From: Quillaja saponaria
Lineage: Eukaryota; Streptophyta; Magnoliopsida; Fabales; Quillajaceae
Length of the DNA: 64,000 bases
Direction of reading: 5' to 3'
Assembly: GCA_029379385.1 (NCBI GenBank)
Contig: CM055611.1
Coordinates: forward strand, 8,122,001 to 8,186,000
Each line of letters starts with the position of its first letter. Positions within the stretch are counted from its first letter, which is position 1. Positions 12,603 through 24,949 of this stretch are shown here, piece by piece. The position numbers and the translations under genes are program-made. The notes beneath the pieces were generated by a model. It was given only the letters and a program-made list of their open reading frames with translations. It was not told where the DNA came from and ran no database searches.

Positions 12603-15008
12603 TGTTATAACCCAATAATTGAACGTACGTCTTAGAATATTTATATGTAAATTATTGTGACTAGGTGAACAAAGTGTTATACAAAGTAAATTTTGTGCAA
12701 ATGAATATTTGTATATATCTATATATATATATATATAATTCGAGAATTAATTTTTATTACCTAATGGGTTAACTTGAAGCTTGAAATTTACTTGTGTAAT
12801 TTTTATTGATATATGCATGTATCAAGGATATAGTATATATATAATCAAGGAATTAATCCTACACCACTCAGTTAGAGAATTAATTTTAATTTTTAACCAC
12901 ATTTTTTTCCATTTAGTCCTTTTCTTTCTTTGACTTTCCAATTCTTCTAACCAACCGCCTTTATGCTTTCTACCCATCCTCCTTTTCTTTTACGATTTTA
13001 GTGTTCTGTTCTTCTTGTTCTTCATTCTACTGGTACGAAATCTCTGGCAACCGAGTGAACTTTAGTTCCTTGAAAGCTAATTTCCCCTCTTTTCTTCCTT
13101 ACCCTTATACTAGCTCAATTGAGTTTAGGTCTTAATTGGTGGCAAGTGTGCTGGTAGCCTTAGAAGCTTCAACAATACAATAGCCATGGTGGAAGCTTGG
13201 AGTAGCAACTCCAGCCAGCCTTGTCTAAAATTCCTTTCCATTCAGTTGGTGGCAACTACTCTCTCTCCCCTCCCTTGTTACTTGCCATAAGGTCCCCTTA
13301 TGCAGCCATGAATTTGGCTGCTCATCTTGGCATTGCAGCAATTGGTGATTGGGTCTCCTTCATGTTTCCATTCCTAAGCCATGTAGATTTCGGTTGGGTG
13401 GTGGCTATTATGTGAGTTGTTACTATCTTTGCTCAATTGTGCAACTAAGGAAAGCTAACAACTTCAGAGTTTAATATGGGAGGTGAGTTGGCTTTTGAAT
13501 TGGGTACTTGCTTAGTTAAATTACTTTAATTGAATGAATTTTGTTAGTGGTTGTTATGGGGGAAGGATTAAGAAAGATTGAATTATAAATTATAAATAAA
13601 GAACATGAAAAGTAGTGAGTTAAAAGAATAGTTAGATGAAGGGTTTGAGTAGTTAAATATAAAAGTGTAAGAATGAAAGCTTAGAAGTGCTTAAACATGG
13701 AAGTTTTAGAATGAATTTGTTATAACTTGATATGTCTTTATTTTGCTATCGATATTTATCATGACTAGGTAAATATTGATTATGAAATATCAATCGCTAA
13801 CTTAACTAACTATTATAATAGGATATCAATTATGAAATATCAAGTAATTTTAGTGATAAATGAAGTGATACTCATGTTAGAGATATAACTAGTTATAGAT
13901 AATTATGAAGTGATATCCTTTGGGATTTATCATTGGATAAACTACATTGATAATACTTAATTTCAAAAAGAAACCTTATATAACGCTAGCTCGTGAACAA
14001 GCAATTATTATATGAGCTAGTATAGTTTCTATTCATAGTCAAGTGTGGTCTTCTAAAAAGATTTACTAGATTTATTAAGTTATTTTGGAAGATAAAAATG
14101 ACCAATTGTTAATAGAATCCATGGTCAAATTCTATTGTAATATATATATATAAGATAAGTTCTAGATATTTGAAGTATTTTAATCAACTAATTTAACCTT
14201 TAGAACATGCTTATATTATTAGTACTCTGTTTGATTGAGAGGTAACATGACACTCTTTACAGACTTTGTTTACATATTTGAAGTTTTATATACATAGAAA
14301 TTATATTTATACATCTTTAGAGGAAATAAGAAAATTAAGAAATTCGTAATTAAGGAAAATAGTTCAAAATTTAAAGTAAATAGAAGCTAATTTATTTCAC
14401 TCATGTAATTATCTTATTTATTTCATCAATCTTAATTTCAAATAAGGAATATGATATGACTCTGAACATGGATTGGGGTTTGCGTGTTTAATTATCAAAG
14501 TAGCATAGGGGAAGCGTGGTGGGCCCATAACCCACAGGTTCCTAAAAGGTAAAAGTGGATAAGAACCTAATGTGCTAGAAGTAATTAGTGGTGAGTGTAA
14601 ATAGCCAAGTTCGTAAAATTCTTGTGGTGAAAACTATTCAGTAATATTATAAGAAACAAGAAATCACGTGGAAAACTGGAGTTATATTGAAACAACAATA
14701 TCTACATCCGATTCAAGTAAACAATTTATCCGTATCCTTTTTGTTGAAATTCAAGACGAATTTCTTTTAAGGGAGAGAGACTGTTATAACTTGATATGTC
14801 TTTATTTTGCTATGGATATTTTTAATATACAAATTAGAATTTCATACATAATTTATCATGACTAGGTAAAAATTAAAGAATACTTTTTTTTATATACATG
14901 GGTACAAGAATTGCTTTCTATCATACTATTGATTGATATGAAAGTAGAATTTAGTTTATAAAATTCAATTGAGAAGTGAGACAAGTATTTAAATAAAATT
15001 ATCTAGTA

Positions 15009-15012
<4 letters not shown>

Positions 15013-15039
<27 letters not shown>

Positions 15040-15040
15040 A
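15013..15040. repeat. (TA)n microsatellite in an LTR
   Basis: 28 bases of alternating TA, about 230 bases into the 3' LTR starting at 14782. Similar tracts occur in the first few hundred bases of other LTRs of this family. Confidence 0.95.
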
Positions 15041-17070
15041 AGTATATGCAATTTAAGGATGAATTCTTACCACAAATATAAAGTGAAACTTTGAATTTTA
15101 AAATCTTATCACTTGATCTTGCTTTAACCTTTTTCTCACTCTTAGCATTGACTTGCTCTAGTGTCTTCATTTTCCTTCTTTTGTTGTGCTTTGCTTTTGC
15201 TTCCTTGTGTTCTATCGAGAACCTGCCATCCTCTTGTAGCCAAGCTCAGTAACTTAGTAAGTTTCATTCTCCTCTTTGCTTGTAAATTGTAGGAGTTGAC
15301 TTTTTTTTTTCTTTTCTTTTTTTTTAAGTTAATTCCTTCTCTTCTCAATCAAACAAATCAAAGTTTAGCAGTAGCCTTATTAAATTGTTCCCTGTTCTGC
15401 CGTTTCTTATAATGTGTTAGGGGCTTGTTGTTTTGCATCAATCCAACCAACCATCACCATTTTCCCTTGCAATTGTTACATCAATCCTGCAATAACTCTA
15501 GTGGCGTTAAAGGGAGTTGATTAACGGTACCAGAAGTGAATTTCCTTCCACCATATAGTTAGTCTTGTTAGTGGTTGCTCTATAGATGAAGACAATAAGG
15601 GTAAGGGAGTTTAGCTAACAAGCTAAGTTATGTGTTTATGTGAGTAAAGATAATTGAGGCTATAGGTAATGGCAACTCAAGTTGTTGGTATGCCCTATTT
15701 TTTGGTGTTGTAGTCATAAGGGTAAAAGATGAAATCAGCCACCTTATTCTTGGTTGATAAGTTTTCTTGGCTTACTTTTATGCTATCTCACAACTACTAT
15801 AAAACAGACCAATACCCATGTTGCCAAATTTGCTTTGTGGTATATGGGAGCCTAAACTACTCCTTAATTAAGCATTAAAAGAATCGTATTGAGGATTAAT
15901 TTTGATTTTGGAGTGTTATTATTACAAGAGGAATATGTGCAGAAATTTTAGTCTCTTGGAACCCAAGTTTAGTTAAGTTACTTATGTTAAATTAAGAGTT
16001 GTAATCTTTATAGTTAAGTGAAGTGTTGGGAATTCTTTTTAGTTAATTAAGAGAATGAAACTAGTAGATAATTAGGAAACATGGAATTTCTCATGTTAAG
16101 GCTAATATTTGTTAAGTTAACAAAAGTTTAAACATAAGGAATCAAGGTAATTTGGATTACTGATTTACTTTAAGTTTTGGTGAATTCTGATAAGAAAGAT
16201 TGTTAACTTCCCAAATTTAATGTTTTAACTTTGTTTTATTAAATTTGATTAAATGTGTAAATAAAAAATATATATATATCTAAGGGGGTTGTGAAATGCT
16301 TAAAATAAGTAAATTTTAAATAATTAATTACACTAATATACTCATCTAAAAAAGACATATGATACTTATCTAGAAAGATATACTTGTCTATTACTAAATC
16401 CAACAAACGAAATTGGATTTCCTTTTTCCTAGAGAAAGTTATGTTCAAATAACTAAAGTAAGGTAAAAGTTCAGTCAAAATCTTGCATTTTGCATAATTT
16501 AATGCAAATTCAAAGAATAAACTATATTAATATACGAATCTAAAAATTCCAAATGATATACCATTATAAAGCTATGTGTGACTAGTATTTAATAAATTTT
16601 ACAAAACTGGATTTGAAATTTCCTAGAATAATATATGACTATTAGAGTGAACACTAGTCCAAACCCCAAGTTTAGTCAATTTCAACATTTCTAACTCACT
16701 TAGTGTTTTCTATATTTTCTAATAGTTTCTTTCTACCACATGCATTGTCAAAACATCTAAAATGTCTCTTCATTATCAATTTTACCACATAAAGTACAAT
16801 TTATACTACTTGACATGCAATGGCATAATATAAAACTTTCATAAAGAAATATATATAAGTTTATATATAAGCTTAGTAATTAAAAGATTATAATAATAAT
16901 GTTTATGAACTAAGTAATATTTGGAAATATAAATTTCAGTTCCGAATTTTAATATGGACCTAACAAACTGCGTGAACACAAGTGTAACTGAAGAATAAAT
17001 CGATCAAAGGTAAGTGGCTAATTATTACCCTTTGGTTGCTAGATTAGTTTATTTGATTGTTTGATATATT

Positions 17071-17074
<4 letters not shown>

Positions 17075-17102
<28 letters not shown>
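17075..17102. repeat. (TA)n microsatellite in an LTR
   Basis: 28 bases of alternating TA, just downstream of the donor-like GTAAGTGG at about 17010 in the LTR 14782-18197. Confidence 0.95.
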
Positions 17103-17106
<4 letters not shown>

Positions 17107-18305
17107 TATATATGTTATATAGAGGTGAATAAGAATTGTATTACTATGATTGAGTTATGTGAATTATGTTTAGTTTAATATTGCTTATGGTTGATAAGGT
17201 CCAACAAAGTGAAATTTTCTGAGAAATAATTTTTTTATTTCTAAAAGTAAAATCCAAGTGCCCTAGAATATTCTAATTGTAGATTCTGAGATATTTTGAT
17301 TCTAATAAATGTTTTAAAATAGAGTACTCAACCCTAGTGGGATAGATTCTATAAGAAGATTAATTTGTTGTGCGGGCGCGTAAATGCATGGTGGGAGTAA
17401 TACTGTTATGCGGAGTTGAGTTACTCAGTTGGCCCTTCACTTGCTTTGTATGATTTGTATGATTTGAGTGCTCTGATTTTTGTGATTGGATTATACAAAG
17501 TGTTAGTTGAACCACGTTTGTGATGCATTATAATTCCATAATTGGAAATGTGTAATCTTACTATTTATTTGGAATACATGATATATTGATATTAGTTGAT
17601 TATATATCCTATACATGTGTTGAGTGATGTTAATACCCTTTTGATACGTTTTTTCACTCATAGAGTTCGTATGACTCGTCCCTTTCCTTGTTGATTTTTT
17701 TTTTTTTTAGCAATAGGATCTCATGAATGGCTATTACTGATAATGGACTTTGCCTAGTGTTTGGCAGCAAGGTATTTCTTCAAAATCTCAATTTTGAAGT
17801 CAAAGAGTGAAAGTTTGCAGTCACACTAGAGTTATAGGGTGTTTGGTCTTATGGTGTGTAGTAGTCTAGTTGATTATTATTATGATAAGAAACAGAAAGG
17901 AGCTCCTTAGTTATACTAGTCTTTGTAGTTGTTGTTATTATTGTGTAAAAATAGGAATATGTATTGTTTATATTTTGGGTATGTTTCACATTGCATGGAA
18001 CCTTTGTTGAAATTTTCAAAAAATATTATATACTAAGTAACAAGTCTATGTTTAAAACTTTAGTTAAGTAAAGTTTTCTTGGTTTTAAGTATAATTGTTT
18101 CGAAAGTCATGAGTGTTTAGTAATGATAAGGTCAGGGTTACGGAGGGTTGGTCATCCAATCCTCCTGCTAGTCATGCCTCCGTGAGGGGGTGTGACAGAA
18201 TTCATGTTGATTTGCCTTGGTTCAAGCCTTTAAAATAGCTAAGTTAATTTTAAAGCTAACATTGGAATTGTTAGTATTGTTGAAGTGATAAAATTAGGTT
18301 GATTC

Positions 18306-18558
18306 TGTTATAACCCGATAATTTAATATACGTGTTAGAATGTTTGTACTATTATAACTTGATATATTTTTCGTAAGCGTTGGAAGGTTGTGCATAAAAA
18401 TTGTTGTGATTAATGTGCGCGAATCTATATACATATAAGTACAGAATGCAAAGATTAAATTTATCACATTATTGAGTGATTCAAAATTTTATTTATTTTC
18501 TTGGATAAATTTTATAAGTAAATTGTACGTGTAAACTAAAGAAATTGGTATGGAAATA

Positions 18559-18602
<44 letters not shown>

Positions 18603-21517
18603 ACACCTATTCAATATACACCTGGATGCAATATTTCTCCACAAATTAGAAATAGCTTTGACCTTAAAAGTTACTTTCGATTTTTTTTACTTTACTCTCC
18701 TTTCTTTTAGCTATGCAGCCGCCTTCTTTCTCTAGAGAATTCCTGGCCAGATTTTTTTTACACCTCCACCTGCCTTGCTTTTCCTTTTCTTGCTCTGTTT
18801 TCACCAAGCTTCCTTGTTCTTGCTTTCCCATGCTGTGGCCATGTACCCCTTCATGACAGTCACCTCCATAACACCTAACTTAGCTCTACTTCTTGCCATG
18901 TTCATTGTCTATGCAAGCTCCAAAAATCTCTAGCTGATGTCCACCCTTGCAACCAAGTAGGATACCTTCTGGTTTTGGCCGTGTAGAAGGATGAAGCTGT
19001 CTGGTTTTATGGCAGCAGCTGGATTCACATTTCCAAACAATTCATGGGTGTGGGGGGAGTTGTGTTAAAGGCATGGTTTTAACAGCTCCAAATTGGGATG
19101 TTTAATAGCCAAAGTAAGTATAAATTTCTGTTTAAGGTTGCTGTCCCTGTTTTGGGGCAGCAACTCTATTGTGTTTTCCTTATTCCTACTTGGTTAATAA
19201 GAAATGGAATGGTGGGATTTTTGGTTAAGCTAATCATGGCAAACAATAAGAGTATACATAAAAGTCTTCAATCCGTGAGTCTTGAATAAATAAGCTAAGA
19301 ATCCTTTTTAATTAAACATATACTTAGAGTGTTGGTAAGAATTGGAAACGTAAACAAAGGTTAGAACAAGAAATACATACAATAGTTGTAATTAATTATT
19401 GGAAATAAAAAGCTTGAATTAATTAGGAGGCTTGCTAATCTTTCTTCTGTTTTATTAACCTGACCGTGGGTTTCCAATTAGTGGGCATCTAAATTGAAGC
19501 TTTTGGTGAGTAATGGTATGAACAAAGGAGAGTTAAGTGGTTTTGAAGGATGTAGGGGCAGATTTCGGGGTAAAATAAATTCAGTATTTCGAGTATCTTT
19601 GGAGTAGAATTAAATGAAGAGTTCAAAAGATAAAATTTATCTCATAGTCTTGACATCTTGTCTGCAAAATTTCGTAGCCTTATTCCAAGTATGTTGTTAG
19701 TTATAGCTATTAGACTCCGGTTAGGTCAGGCAGGATTCGTACTGCTCTGTTTTTGGTTCATGTAAGAAATTGAGTGGGTTCAAAATAGATTTTAGGAAAA
19801 ATTTCTAAATAATAAAGATAGATATACTTGTCTGTTAATCAACCTAACAAACGGAATTGGATTTCGTTTTTCCTAGAGAAAGTTATGTTCAATTAACTAA
19901 GATAAGGTCAAAGCTGTCAAAAATCTTGCGTGTTGCACAATTTGATGCAACTTCAAACAATAAACTGTATTGATATACAAATGTAAAAATTACAAATGAT
20001 ATACCAATATAAAGCTACATGTGTCTAGTATTTTATAAATTTTACGGAACTGGATTCGGAGTTTCTTGGAGAAAAATATGACCGTTAAAGTGGACACTGG
20101 TCTAAACCTCAAGTTTGGACAGCGTTAACATTTTTAACTTACTAAATGCTTTCTATTCTTTTCTAATGGTTCCTCCTACCATATGCTTTGTCAAGATATT
20201 TAAAATGCCTCTTCATTATTAACATTATCACCTAAAGTCTAATCCATATTAATTAACATGTAATAGTTTAAAGGAAAACTTACATAAATAAATCTATATA
20301 AGTTGAGATATAAGTTAGTAAGTAAAAGAGTATAACAATAACGTTTATGAACTAAATATTATTTGAAATTATGAATTTCAGTTCCGGATTCTAAAGTGGA
20401 CCAGACGAGACACGTGAATTCGAGGATTGAGCGAGGAATGTAATTCATAATATGGTGAGTGGTTGATTGCTGCCTTTAGGGGCTAGATTAGTACGTGTGA
20501 ACATATGCTTATTTGAATATGTGTGATATATGGAAAGTAAGCTAGTGGAGTATTTCAGTAATTTGCTTGGATAATGTTTGCTTGATATTGGTTACTAGTG
20601 ATTGACATTGATTGTGTCTGATAAGGGTCAACTCGTGAACATTTTCTGGAAAATGATTTTCATTTCTGAAATTAAAAATCCAGGTGCACCTAGGATACCC
20701 TAATTTAAAAGCATGAGAAATCCTAATTCTGATGAATATTTTTTTAAATTGAGTGCTCAGCCCTGGTGGGATGGATTGTGTATGGAGATTAATTTGTTGT
20801 GCGGGCGCGTAAATGCCCGGTAGGGGGTGATACTGTTGTGCGGAGCTGGGTCACTCGTTGGCCCTTTGGTTGCTTTGTTTGATATTATTTATCTGATTGA
20901 TTTGTGATAGCGTGGATCATGTAAATTGTGACTTTATGATGATTATCATGTATACGTGTAACGTGAGTTATGATATGAACAATGTTATATGAGGTTAATA
21001 TATATGTTATACCTTTGTGCTGAGTGATGCTAGTACCCTTTGGGTACGATTTTCCACTCACGGAATCTGTAGGACTCATCCCTTTTGTGGATAATATTTT
21101 TTTTAGGAGTTCAATATATGGTGTCGCCGAGTTTATGACCTGCCGACAAAGTACGGCAAGGTATTTTTCAGGATCTCATACTTGAAGTTAAGGATGAAAG
21201 TTTGCAGTCACACTTAAGTGGTGGAATGTCAAATTTGGCATGATGTAATAGGCTAGACATCTGTCCTCATGTTATTGTATGAAATTAGAAAAAACTTATT
21301 TGTGGTATTTTGAAACATGTTATATAACTTTGCAGTAAGTTGTTAATTGGTTCAGAAAACAAACTTTTACTGCAAATTTTTTATTTTATAAAAATTACCT
21401 TTATTTATTTTTTTGTTAGGTCAAGAGTCGTGTTTATTACTTTGATTTGAATTCAGGGTTACAGAGGTTTGGTTATCCAACCCTTCGGCCAGTCATGCAT
21501 CTGTGAGGGGTGTGACA
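18306..21517 (+). mobile_element. Solo LTR, 3212 bp (TSD GATTC)
   Basis: Begins TGTTATAACCCGATAATT, ends GAGGGGTGTGACA, and is flanked by GATTC on both sides (18301-18305 and 21518-21522). It is inserted in the outer LTR 12603-24152. It carries the donor-like GGTGAGTGG near 20456, a stem (20751-20763 and 20843-20856) with a well-formed inner GGGC/GCCC hairpin, a GTACCCTTTGGGTAC palindrome near 21034, and TTTTTTTTAG near 21106. No internal domain is present. Confidence 0.88.
18563..18594. repeat. (AT)n microsatellite in an LTR
   Basis: 32 bases of alternating AT near the start of the solo LTR 18306-21517. It produces an apparent isoleucine-tyrosine open frame that is not a gene. Confidence 0.95.
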
Positions 21518-22738
21518 GATTCTTTAGACGTATGTATATATATACATATATATCATTCTTATGGAGTGAGATTAAGAATGGCTTAGTTGTTATTTGAATT
21601 TAAATAATAAGTTCATAAACAAGAGCAAAGAGTGTTTGGTTGATGTTGTAAGTTAAGGATTTGATGAAAGGGAGTAATGAGTATGAGCAAAGGATGTTTA
21701 GTTATGGGGTGAAGTATTGAAAGTGAGAGGTAAATGGTTTTGGAAGGTATGCAGGGCAGATTTTAATGAGTCAAGAGAAATTTAGTATTTCGAGTGTTTT
21801 TGGGCTTAATTAAATTAAGATTTCTAAGAGAAAATGTAGGTTAGGTTCTTGAGATACTATTTAGAAAATTTCGTAACCTAGTTCTAAGTATATTTATCAT
21901 TAGAATTGTTAGACTGCAACTAGGTCCATGCATGATTTTAGGTGAGCTTTAGTCAGTCCAAAAGACCTCGTCGGGGGTTGTGATTCGAATTAGCTTAGGA
22001 CTTCTGAATAAGAATTGTTTCTAATATAGTAAGAGACAATTTTGGAATAGTGCAGGTCTTAATTCTATTTTGTGTGTATTTTGGAGTTGTTCGAAGTCAT
22101 AATTGTGATTTTTGGGTCTTGACTGTACCTATTTTGATAAAACTGATATTAGGAGGTCTTAACGGATGAATTATGAGTAGAGTGCTGAAGATGAAATGTT
22201 CCTAACATCTTGATAAACTAGAATAGAAAGTTCCATAATTTAATTCTCAAGTATGAGAATTTTATTAGCCTTGGAATCCAATTTTGACAACTAGAAACTG
22301 TAAAGTGCCCTGTTTGTGTTCATTTGAGGAATTAAGTGAGTTCAAAGCTGATTTTATGAGATTTTTCTAAATAAGAAAGATAGCTAACTTCTTATAGATA
22401 ATGTTCGAACTTAGTTTTGTTGAAATTGGTTAAGTATGTAAGTTGAAATCAAGCATATCTTCAAGATAGTTATGAAAATACCTAAAAGGAAAAATTTGGT
22501 AACTTGAGAGTTTAGTATTATGTGAACTTGAATTAATAGTCTAAAAGCAAAAATAAAGAAATGTGGTTAAGTGGTTAAAGAAAGATAAATTTTAAGATTT
22601 AATTGTATTAATACTAAAATGGCATGATCCAAGCTCTTGGATAAATTTAAAAAGAGTAACTCTACTTAGATTTAATGCTAGAAAATGAGAAATATTGAAA
22701 GTATGAATTATTTTTAATTTGTTGATATGTATATTATT

Positions 22739-22748
<10 letters not shown>

Positions 22749-22784
<36 letters not shown>
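22749..22784. repeat. (TA)n microsatellite in an LTR
   Basis: 36 bases of alternating TA within the third portion of the outer LTR 12603-24152. Confidence 0.95.
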
Positions 22785-22789
<5 letters not shown>

Positions 22790-24152
22790 CATACAAGATA
22801 TGGAATCAAGTGTCCTACAAGGAATTGGTTAAACTACCTAAACAGACTTAGTTTCAAGAAACCTATATAAGTTGAAATATAAGCTTAGTAATTAAAAGAT
22901 TATAAATATAAAATTTATGAAATAAGTATTATTTGAAAATATGAATTTTAGTTCTGGACCCTACTATGGACCAAATGACATGCATAAGCACAAGAGGAAG
23001 TGACAGACATGACTTGTAAACTAGTGAGTGGATTACGTGCTCTTTGGTTGCTAGATTATTATGTGTAATTATATGTGTATTTCAATAGATGTGTTACATG
23101 GAAAAATAAGCATGTGTAGTATTTCATTGAGTTATTTGAATTATGTATGATGTATGAAATTGTTTATGGTTGATAAGGGCCAACGAAGTGAATTTTTCTC
23201 CGAAATAATTTTTATTTTCGGAATTGAAATCCAGGTACACCTAGGATATTCTAAGATATTCTAATTTTGATAAGTGTTTTAAAATGATTGAGTGCTCAGC
23301 CCCAGTGGGATAGATTATATACGAAAATATAATTGGTGTGGAGGCAAAAAAAAAAAATGCCCTGTGAGAAAATATTTGGTGTCTAGGGCTGGGTTACTCA
23401 GTTAGCCTTTTATATGCTTTGAGTGTTTTGATTGTTTCACTAGAATCTTGAATTCTAAGTATTTCAATTGATTTGTTTATCTTGTAAATCATGTGAATTG
23501 TGTTTTATGATGATTGCAAGTATGTATGTGTACTATTGAATTAAGACATGAATATAGTTACAGAAGATTAACTAATGACATGTGTTGTTATGCTTTTAAT
23601 GATACTGGTACCCTTAGAGTATGTTTTACTCACTAAGTCTGTAGGATTCACCCCTCTTCTGTTGATACTTTTTTTAGTAACAGGATTTCAGTTTATACAC
23701 CACCATTAAGCTCGTGACTTGTCAATAGGTGCGGCAAGGTAATTTCGGAATCTTATACTTGAAGTCAATGATGAAAATTTACAGTCATAACAGGGTACTG
23801 AGTTGTTGTATAATATTGTATGTAATAGTTTAACGATTATTGTATATGATCCTACTGAAGCGGAGCTCCCTTATGTATATTATAGTCAGTATGGTTTAGT
23901 TGTATGTAAACAGGATTATGTGTTTGTATTTTTGGGCATGTTCCACATTGTGGGGAACCTATGCCAAAATTTTCAATAAATGTTATATGTTCAATAATAA
24001 GTCTATGTATTTAATTTAATTCAGTAAAGTTTTTCTTGGTTTTAAATATCATTGTTCGAGAGTCATATGTGTTCAGTTGTGATAAAGTCGGGGTTACGGA
24101 AGTCAGGTTATCCATTCCTTCAGCTAGTCATACCTCTATGTGGGGTGTGATA

Positions 24153-24650
24153 GGGAATAACAGAAAAATTTACGCAATTATCTATAAATGAAAATTTTAT
24201 TAGACTTCTCAAGGCTAATAAAATCATTAAATAATTTTGATGAAAAACTCTTTTTTGTTTCATATTATCAAATCCCTTGGATCATAAAATGGGATTATGA
24301 AATCATTAATAAGTTTCACTCCAAATTTGGATTGTCTTCATCCTCTCTCTGGCTTACCAGAAGAATTTTAATTAGATAGTAGATTAGGGTGAAAATGTTT
24401 TTGTTTTCCTCTCAAACTGAAAAGTTTTTGTCTAAAGAAATTATCTTCTTTGGTACTCCAATTCTTTTGGTAAAACCAGAATCTGAAAATCTTTTTGGCC
24501 TATTCAAAAATCTTTAGGAATCTCTACCAAAAGAAGAAGTGAAATGCCAGTTCTTTAAAGCTATAAAGATAAGAATAGTTCAGACAACAGTAAAGATGAT
24601 ATGTCATGAACCACCTTTTAGGTCCAATATTCCACTTTCGAAAGTTTTCC
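24153..24650 (+). pseudogene. Endogenous pararetrovirus fragment (piece 3 of 3)
   Basis: Resumes the sequence interrupted at 12602. The part 24220-24340 is clearly similar to the reverse complement of 37804-37940, so both belong to the same viral family region. Reading frames are interrupted. The right edge is uncertain: pararetrovirus-like sequence fades into the CACTA-like remnant somewhere between 24600 and 24780. No intact viral gene is present. Confidence 0.6.
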
Positions 24651-24949
24651 GAGGACATGATGACCAGTTGCTATATTGATATTATGGTAATTTAAATTAT
24701 ATTAATTTTGAAGTTTTAATTTCATTTTTAATATGTTGTTAAATTACTAACAATTTGATTTTGTTTTTAATTTATGCTGCAATGACTATTTAGGCTCCTT
24801 CTTGAGGGGAAAGCTGTATCTCTGGTTGTATTCAATGCAACGGTCAAGAATAGATGCACCAATGTGTTCTAGAAGTTGTGTTTCAATTTAAGTCGGAAAC
24901 AAACATCGGCCGGCTCACTTGGAAAGAGGACGGTCACCTAGATTAGATC

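Larger units (their letters stand above)
13718..18197 (+). mobile_element. Internally deleted LTR element with 3' LTR 14782-18197 (TSD GAATT)
   Basis: Flanked by GAATT (13713-13717 and 18198-18202). TGTTATAACTTGATATGTC occurs at 13718 and again at 14782, marking the starts of the 5' and 3' LTRs. The second copy is preceded by a purine tract AAGGGAGAGAGAC (14769-14781), and the bases just upstream resemble the coding end and purine tract typical of plant gypsy elements. The 3' LTR is 3416 bp and ends GGTGTGACA. The 5' LTR diverges after about 70 bases. Most of it and nearly all of the internal domain are gone, leaving about 1 kb. This copy ties the whole LTR family to the retrotransposons, probably Ty3/gypsy. 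Confidence 0.85.
12603..24152 (+). mobile_element. Long LTR (outer copy), hosting two nested insertions
   Basis: Begins TGTTATAACCC and ends GGTGTGATA. Pararetrovirus sequence resumes on the far side, and GGGAA occurs at both junctions (12597-12601 and 24153-24157), with a one-base uncertainty at the left edge. Its own sequence comprises 12603-13717, 18198-18305 and 21518-24152, together about 3.86 kb. The rest is two younger elements (13718-18197 and 18306-21517). Family-conserved blocks are present: donor-like GTGAGTGG near 23023, stem arms at 23290-23303 and 23386-23399, and an acceptor-like TTTTTTTAG near 23676. No coding domain remains, so this is a solo LTR. Confidence 0.8.

Noticed and set aside
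18550..18735. Short frame with a long isoleucine-tyrosine run (similar frame at 22592-22792)
   Set aside because: Translation of an AT microsatellite inside LTRs. No conserved protein features.
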